Source: Planctomycetota bacterium
GTDB taxonomy: Bacteria; Planctomycetota; UBA8742; SKZP01; JAIOTL01
Assembly (NCBI GenBank): GCA_021106775.1
Contig: JAIOTL010000031.1
Coordinates: forward strand, 1-10,370
Direction of reading: 5' to 3'
Length of the DNA stretch: 10,370 nucleotides
The notes under the pieces were generated by a model. The model did no database searches, had not been told where the DNA came from, and saw only the letters and a list, made by a program, of their open reading frames with translations. Below are positions 5,855-10,370 of this stretch, piece after piece. Positions within the stretch are counted from its first letter, which is position 1, and every line of letters starts with the position of its first letter. Both the position numbers and the translations under genes were made by a program.

Positions 5855-8062
5855 ATGAAATACGAACGAGCTTTTTTCAAAATTGTTATACTTTTGCTTG
5901 GTATCAGTATCATCACCATGACAATGATTCTGATAAACATAGGGCAAATCCCGTTAATCCTGCCGATTTTAGCTATCCCAGTGATTTATTTTGCACACCG
6001 TCAATTAATTGCAGACAAACCGAAGTATCTGTCAAGATTTCAGGCAAATATGACTGCCCTGGTGATGGTGCTTTTCTTGTTGTTGTTTGGTGTCAGTGTT
6101 AATGAACCTCTTGTCAGCATTCTTTATTTCTTATTCCTTTTGCTTTTTATTAAGCTTTTACAGAGGAAGCAGAACAGGGATTATCTTCAGCTTATTCTAC
6201 TATCGTTCACTTTTATGCTAATTTCTGCAATTTATCAGCCTGCAATCTGGTTTCTCGGTATATTCATAACGTATATCGTAATCGGTCTGTGGGCGTTGAT
6301 TATGCTGCATTTCAAGAAAGAGGCTGACGGCGACCATTCTCTGGATAAAAAGCCGGTTTTGAATATTGAAAGCACACAATTTGGGAAGATTTTTCAGGGG
6401 AAATTCCTTGCATTTATCACAACCTTGAGCATTTTAACAATTGCCATCACAACCATCGGTTTTATGTCCATGCCACGCATTCAATCCGGATGGCTTTCGC
6501 CGTTAATGCCACCAATTCGGACGAGGAGCGGCTTGTCGGATACGGTTCGGCTTGGTCGCAGCGGTAAAATAGACCTTGATAACAGACGTGCGCTTTATGT
6601 TGAATGGAATGAGATGCCTGCTTCGGAAATTCTGTATCGCGCTGTAACTCAGCCTAATTATAATGCGAAAACAAAGCAATGGACTGCCGATGACGAAAAG
6701 CATCTTTTTTTTAATGATAAAAAAGCTTCAAGCGAGATTGAATTATCTCAAGTAAATATAAACAAAATCGGCTCATCGGTTGTGGACGTAATTGACCAGC
6801 AGTTTAACAGGCAAGTGCAGAGGTTTGTAACACCGGGGATTCCACTCACTTTCGAGCTGATACAGCCCAGGAAAAAGAAATTTGCTTTTGAATATCCTGC
6901 ATTGACCGTCAAATCACATAAATCTCTTAATGTGCCGAACATTCTTTACAAAACAAAATTCTTGAAATCACCCAAACATGTCGCTGAATTCTGGAAAGCT
7001 GCTCCCGCACAAACAAACAGAATATTCCCCGAAAATGCTGCATTGAAAGCAAAATACAAGAAATTTATCGCAGAAAATTGTCCGCCAGAACCAGGAAAAA
7101 CTGGATGGGATGCCCAAAGAATCCGAAAGCTCTCAAATATTCTCGCAAGCACTCCGTTCGAATACTCGCTTGAACAGCCTGATATCCCAGCAGGCAGAAC
7201 ACCTATCGAATATTTCCTGTTCGAAGGACGCTCCGGTCATTGTGAGTATTTTGCCTCCGCCTTAACGATGCTTTTACGTGCTGAAGACATTAATGCACAT
7301 GTTGTTACCGGTTATGCATCAAATCCGATAAACCTTCAGGAAATAGGTGGGAAATGGGTTGATGACGTCCGTTGCAAACAAGCGCATGCATGGGTTGAAG
7401 TGGAATTTGCTGACTGGGGTTGGGTGCCTTTTAATCCGACACCTGCAGGTTACATTCCACAATACGAGGTAATGAGCGGATTTGACAGGTTTCTTAGCTA
7501 TGTTCAGTATCAATATCAGCGATATGTGCTTGATTTCAGCTTGGATGACCAGCGAACCTTAGCGAGTGATGTCAAAAGCACCATCAGCGACATAAAAAAA
7601 GAGATTGAGAGTATCGGCAATGAAATTCTTGCGATGATTCTGGGTGATGGTGAATTTCCGACCTGGCTTAAGCTTATTATCGGTTTTGTCTGCATTGTGC
7701 TGCCGATAACCGTAATTATCATCCTGTTCAGAAAATTTCGCAAGAAGTTCAAATTCAGAAGCAAGAGCAAAATTAAAATTTCAGGTTCTCTTGAGCTTGA
7801 GTTTCAGAGTATTTTGCGTTTACTTGAGAGAATCAGGCGAAAACCGCGCACAATTTCTGAAACGGTTAACGAAATAATAAGCAACCCCAGCATTCGAGAA
7901 TTTGTTGGCGAATCTTCGACTCTATGGCTGCGCAACATTTACTGGGACATCAGATTCAACGGAATATCAATGAACGATGAGCTGCGAAGGAAACTTCGCG
8001 AATTATTCAGCAAAATCAAGGAAAACAGGAAAAATCGACGAAGAATCCCGCTGAAACCTTAG
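5855..8062 (+). CDS. TgpA-like membrane transglutaminase-domain protein
   Basis: 735 residues with the full architecture of the DUF3488 / transglutaminase core / DUF4129 family; the Pseudomonas relative TgpA is essential, but the substrate is not established. N-terminal membrane part: about six hydrophobic segments between 9 and 206 (roughly 9-28, 31-47, 66-82, 85-101, 110-151, 184-206). Residues 207-440 are a soluble, probably periplasmic region. The transglutaminase core is about 420-535: 'SGHCEYFASALTMLLR' (Cys463), 'QAHAWVEVEF' (His511) and 'WVPFNPTPAG' (Asn527). The third residue is usually Asp in FDPTP and is Asn here (AAT at 7433-7435). One more membrane helix (605-625) leads to a cytoplasmic DUF4129-like tail (645-720) ending in a basic stretch. 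In many genomes this gene follows MoxR and DUF58 genes; here the upstream genes are unrelated. Translation likely starts from GGAG in the repeat. Confidence 0.93.
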   Translation: MKYERAFFKIVILLLGISIITMTMILINIGQIPLILPILAIPVIYFAHRQLIADKPKYLSRFQANMTALVMVLFLLLFGVSVNEPLVSILYFLFLLLFIKLLQRKQNRDYLQLILLSFTFMLISAIYQPAIWFLGIFITYIVIGLWALIMLHFKKEADGDHSLDKKPVLNIESTQFGKIFQGKFLAFITTLSILTIAITTIGFMSMPRIQSGWLSPLMPPIRTRSGLSDTVRLGRSGKIDLDNRRALYVEWNEMPASEILYRAVTQPNYNAKTKQWTADDEKHLFFNDKKASSEIELSQVNINKIGSSVVDVIDQQFNRQVQRFVTPGIPLTFELIQPRKKKFAFEYPALTVKSHKSLNVPNILYKTKFLKSPKHVAEFWKAAPAQTNRIFPENAALKAKYKKFIAENCPPEPGKTGWDAQRIRKLSNILASTPFEYSLEQPDIPAGRTPIEYFLFEGRSGHCEYFASALTMLLRAEDINAHVVTGYASNPINLQEIGGKWVDDVRCKQAHAWVEVEFADWGWVPFNPTPAGYIPQYEVMSGFDRFLSYVQYQYQRYVLDFSLDDQRTLASDVKSTISDIKKEIESIGNEILAMILGDGEFPTWLKLIIGFVCIVLPITVIIILFRKFRKKFKFRSKSKIKISGSLELEFQSILRLLERIRRKPRTISETVNEIISNPSIREFVGESSTLWLRNIYWDIRFNGISMNDELRRKLRELFSKIKENRKNRRRIPLKP

Positions 8063-8091
8063 TACTCAGGGATTAAAATTATCAATTGTTG

Positions 8092-8121
8092 CTTGTCATT
8101 CCTGCGAAAGCAGGAATCCAG
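8092..8121 (+). repeat. Hairpin repeat, CTTGTCATTCC...GGAATCCAG family (copy 2)
   Basis: Same ends as the copy at 647-677. A perfect 8-bp stem, ATTCCTGC (8098-8105) and GCAGGAAT (8110-8117), closes a GAAA loop of the stable GNRA type. It starts 29 bases after the transglutaminase stop. There is no T run, so it is not a standard terminator, though it may protect transcript 3' ends. Confidence 0.75.
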
Positions 8122-8125
8122 TAGG

Positions 8126-8178
8126 ACAGGCTTCCTAGCCTGTTAATATTCCCGCAAATGTCAGGCAAGATGCCTGAC
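8126..8178. repeat. Two further perfect hairpins between convergent genes
   Basis: ACAGGCT (8126-8132) pairs with AGCCTGT (8137-8143) over loop TCCT. GTCAGGCA (8160-8167) pairs with TGCCTGAC (8171-8178) over loop AGA. Both have CAGGC cores. With the stem at 8098-8117 they make three hairpins within 81 bases between the ends of the transglutaminase gene (+) and uppP (-). None has a T run on either side. Similar short palindromes are common dispersed intergenic repeats; a role in 3'-end protection or bidirectional termination is possible but not shown. Confidence 0.65.
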
Positions 8179-8212
8179 CCACCGACAATGGTGCAAAATT
8201 ATGTCCCTGACA

Positions 8213-9082
8213 CTAGAAAAACAAATGACCGAATGTGATTGCCGAGATAATTATGCAGTAAATGCCGAAATAACGCAGTTTTTGGACTCGCACGACAAGC
8301 AGAATGAGTTGCAGCGCGAAATACGAGCTGATGAGCGAAGCCAGAAACAACGCTGCCAGACTCAACATAGGAACTTCACCCGCTAAGTTTGTTAAATCAC
8401 GTGCTTTCAGGATAACTGCGCCTGTAATTGCGACAAACCCAAGCATGAACGAGAATTTTACTACGTGCTCGCGATTCATTCTCAGCAAAAGCCCTCCGCC
8501 GATTGTCGCACCTGACCGTGAAATCCCAGGAATCAGCGCACATGCCTGAAACACGCCGATGAGAAATGCCTTGAGCCAAGGGACAAGCACATCCTTGAAA
8601 CGTAGGCGCATGAACGGTAAAATGTCCGCAACCTCCGCTGTTGCCCGATTTTTCATACGTTTGGCGAAATAATCCACGAAAATCAGAAACAAACCGGTGA
8701 TTGTCAAACAAATTGCAACAACTGTCAAATTTCCCGTAAATGTTGCTTCAATCTGCTCCTTGAAGATTTTGTACGCCAATAATGCTGGCACAGTCGCAAT
8801 CACAACCGCACCAATGAACGAAATCGAGAAAAGACCAGCAAATCCAGAGCTTTTTACATCAGATTCCGAAGACTTTGTAATGAAAAACTCACGTATAAAG
8901 AAAATCATGATTGCAACCGCAGAGCCAGCATGCACCACGATGTCAACACTCAAGCCCGATGAACCTGAGAATTCAAGCCCCAGAACCTGCTTGAAAATCT
9001 CCAGATGTCCAGTCGATGACACAGGCAGAAACTCCGTCAACCCCTGAATCAGCCCGAGAATCAATGCTTCGATGATGTTCAT
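8213..9082 (-). CDS. uppP: Undecaprenyl-diphosphatase (BacA/UppP family)
   Basis: Removes one phosphate from undecaprenyl diphosphate on the outer face of the inner membrane, so the lipid carrier for peptidoglycan and O-antigen synthesis can be reused; extra copies give bacitracin tolerance. 289 residues, slightly longer than the common ~265-275. The N-terminal signature 'EALILGLIQGLTEFLPVSSTGHL' region (5-27) contains the catalytic Glu-rich loop (Glu17) and SSTGH (22-26). His51 and the second signature PGISRSGAT (185-193) with the following 'GGGLLLRMNREHVVKFSFML' complete the active site. About eight hydrophobic segments are visible. AGGA (9087-9090, plus-strand tcct) lies five bases before the ATG and overlaps the stop of the upstream gene, so translation is probably coupled. 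The residues between 70 and 80 (KSSESDVKSSG) form a polar loop. Confidence 0.96.
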   Translation of the reverse strand: MNIIEALILGLIQGLTEFLPVSSTGHLEIFKQVLGLEFSGSSGLSVDIVVHAGSAVAIMIFFIREFFITKSSESDVKSSGFAGLFSISFIGAVVIATVPALLAYKIFKEQIEATFTGNLTVVAICLTITGLFLIFVDYFAKRMKNRATAEVADILPFMRLRFKDVLVPWLKAFLIGVFQACALIPGISRSGATIGGGLLLRMNREHVVKFSFMLGFVAITGAVILKARDLTNLAGEVPMLSLAALFLASLISSYFALQLILLVVRVQKLRYFGIYCIIISAITFGHLFF

Positions 9083-9088
9083 GCTGTC

Positions 9089-10370
9089 CTATCCGATTTT
9101 GAAGTTATAATCCGAGTTGTTTGCAATCGTCTCAGCAATCCGCTCACCGAGAAACTTGAAAAACACAATATCACAGGTAATATCGGCAGATTCTGCTATG
9201 TCCTCCCATAAAAACCTGCCATCCGCAAGAATTATCACCGCTGGAAACGCTACAACCTCGCTCTCCGATTCCTCAACGGTTTCTTCCGTCAAATCTTCCG
9301 CAATGTCCTCAAATTTCTCAATTTCCACGTTCTCATCATCAGTATTTACTGGTTCATTGAAATATTCCTCATTCGTAACGGATTCACCCTCCAATTTCGC
9401 CTGCGAAACAAGTTCGCCAAAAGTTTTCTGCGCAGTTTCGTTCTCTACCTCAGCGTTTTCAGTTTCCTCAATTACTTCAGACTCAGAATCAGCCGAATCA
9501 TCAATTTCGTCCTCATCTTCATCAAATTCAATCTCCATGTCAAATTCATCTTCATCCTGAGGTATAAACGCTGATTTCTCAATTTCCTCAAGCTCATACG
9601 CTTGAATCGCGGCATAAATCTCACCTGTCTCATTCTCGCGGAAAATCTGCAAATTCTCAGGCGAATAAAGCGCATCAAAAATTTCCTGATGTTTTTGCAG
9701 AAATTCTTCGATTTTCTCAGCCTCAGCATCGTCGGTGTCCTCGGGTATAATCTCAACAAAATGCCCATCAAAATACGCTTTTCCGACGAAACAATCCATA
9801 ATCTCATCGGTCTGCAGGTCAAACATCCCTGCATTCTTAAAAATATGCACATCAGTTTTCACTGGTAAATCATCGAAAACCTTCACCGCCGCTGGCAATA
9901 CCTTCTCCTCAGCAAATTTATATGTCAACAAAAATGTCTGCACAGCTTTTTCCGTCGTGAGCCAGCGCACTTTCACTTCCTCAATCAAATCAATCTCATC
10001 AGGCACTTTTCCGAATTGCTCCGGCTTCGCCAGTTCGTCACTTAGCGCACTCTTTGCAATTGCCAACCCATCATCGGCAAGAACCGGCACACAACCTTGC
10101 TGATGGTGTTTCTCAACATATTCTGTCGCTAACCTCTGCGTCGCAAAATGTTCGTACGCCTTCATCAGCGCATCCTTGGCAATCGTCGGATTGAACCGGA
10201 ACAGCAAATCCGCAGCAAAAACCCGCACACGCAAATTCTCGCCTTCAATCAGTTTTCGCAAATCTTCCTCAATATTCTCCTCAAACTCAAGTCGTGAAAG
10301 TGCCTGAATTGCCTGCTCCGCAAGTGCTGCCATCCTTTGCTTCTTGTTTTTACTCGCCCGTGACTTTTTA
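9089..10370 (-). CDS. Acidic protein of unknown function (probable 5' partial), upstream of uppP
   Basis: Not recognised. The frame stays open to the window edge. The ATG at 10333 has AAAGG directly against it, too close for a ribosome binding site, and the codons before it read KKSRASKNKKQR, a believable basic N-terminus, so the true start is probably just outside. Numbering from the ATG at 10333: residues 1-65 are helical with a HEAT-like pattern ('LIEGENLRVRVFAADLLFRFNP'), 66-250 are mixed alpha/beta, 255-361 are an extremely acidic low-complexity stretch ('DEDEFDMEIEFDEDEDEIDD' and onwards), and 362-414 form a short ordered end ('FPAVIILADGRFLWEDIAE'). No signal peptide or membrane helix is visible, so it is likely cytoplasmic. 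The gap to uppP is 6 bp, so they share a transcript, but no functional link can be read. Confidence 0.85.
   Translation of the reverse strand, partial: KKSRASKNKKQRMAALAEQAIQALSRLEFEENIEEDLRKLIEGENLRVRVFAADLLFRFNPTIAKDALMKAYEHFATQRLATEYVEKHHQQGCVPVLADDGLAIAKSALSDELAKPEQFGKVPDEIDLIEEVKVRWLTTEKAVQTFLLTYKFAEEKVLPAAVKVFDDLPVKTDVHIFKNAGMFDLQTDEIMDCFVGKAYFDGHFVEIIPEDTDDAEAEKIEEFLQKHQEIFDALYSPENLQIFRENETGEIYAAIQAYELEEIEKSAFIPQDEDEFDMEIEFDEDEDEIDDSADSESEVIEETENAEVENETAQKTFGELVSQAKLEGESVTNEEYFNEPVNTDDENVEIEKFEDIAEDLTEETVEESESEVVAFPAVIILADGRFLWEDIAESADITCDIVFFKFLGERIAETIANNSDYNFKIG

Noticed and set aside
9117..9560. 147-codon plus-strand Ser-rich frame
   Set aside because: It is the antisense shadow of the acidic protein: Glu/Asp codons read in reverse give Ser and Phe. 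It has no ribosome binding site and is embedded in the better frame.

Overview
The window comes from an AT-rich, diderm (Gram-negative-type) bacterium whose phylum I cannot assign. The outer membrane is inferred from kdsA (Kdo of lipopolysaccharide), a lipoprotein, a secreted protein with a cleavable signal peptide, and envelope enzymes. There is no phage module, CRISPR array, complete transposon, rRNA or tRNA that I can see. Most of it is ordinary chromosome with an envelope bias. The unusual signal lies between the genes.

Layout. Bases 1-561 (+) are the 3' end of an unrecognised gene. Bases 562-1268 have no gene and hold dispersed repeats (hairpin repeats, a 97-bp-period direct repeat, an inverted repeat copy) plus a 177-bp MITE-like element whose right end sits in the kdsA stop codon. 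kdsA (1269-2135, -) encodes a Kdo-8-phosphate synthase with the cysteine of the metal-dependent class. A shared upstream region (2136-2303) separates it from a divergent secreted protein (2304-3824, +) with a (Pro-Glu)14 spacer and apparently duplicated C-terminal beta-rich domains, followed by a clear intrinsic terminator (3851-3880).

Bases 3913-5620 (+) form a tight four-gene cluster: GNAT acetyltransferase, flavin reductase-like protein, a small lipoprotein with a TTG start, and a divergent YidD-family protein with a GTG start that overlaps the lipoprotein stop. A terminator-like hairpin follows at 5661-5681. It is also the first module of a tandem ~95-bp structured repeat (5664-5853). The second copy runs up to the start codon of a large TgpA-like membrane transglutaminase (5855-8062, +) and appears to supply its ribosome binding site inside a small hairpin.

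Bases 8063-8212, between convergent genes, hold three perfect hairpins. On the minus strand, uppP (8213-9082) lies 6 bp downstream of a very acidic protein of unknown function (9089-10370) whose start is probably outside the window.

How the genes fit together: KdsA, UppP (undecaprenyl phosphate recycling), YidD (membrane protein insertion), the TgpA-like protein and two exported proteins all act in or feed the envelope, but they are in separate transcription units and I do not see one pathway linking them. The strongest candidates for something undescribed are the structured tandem repeat in front of the transglutaminase gene, where two of three substitutions between copies keep RNA pairing, and the MITE-like element inserted at the kdsA stop codon.
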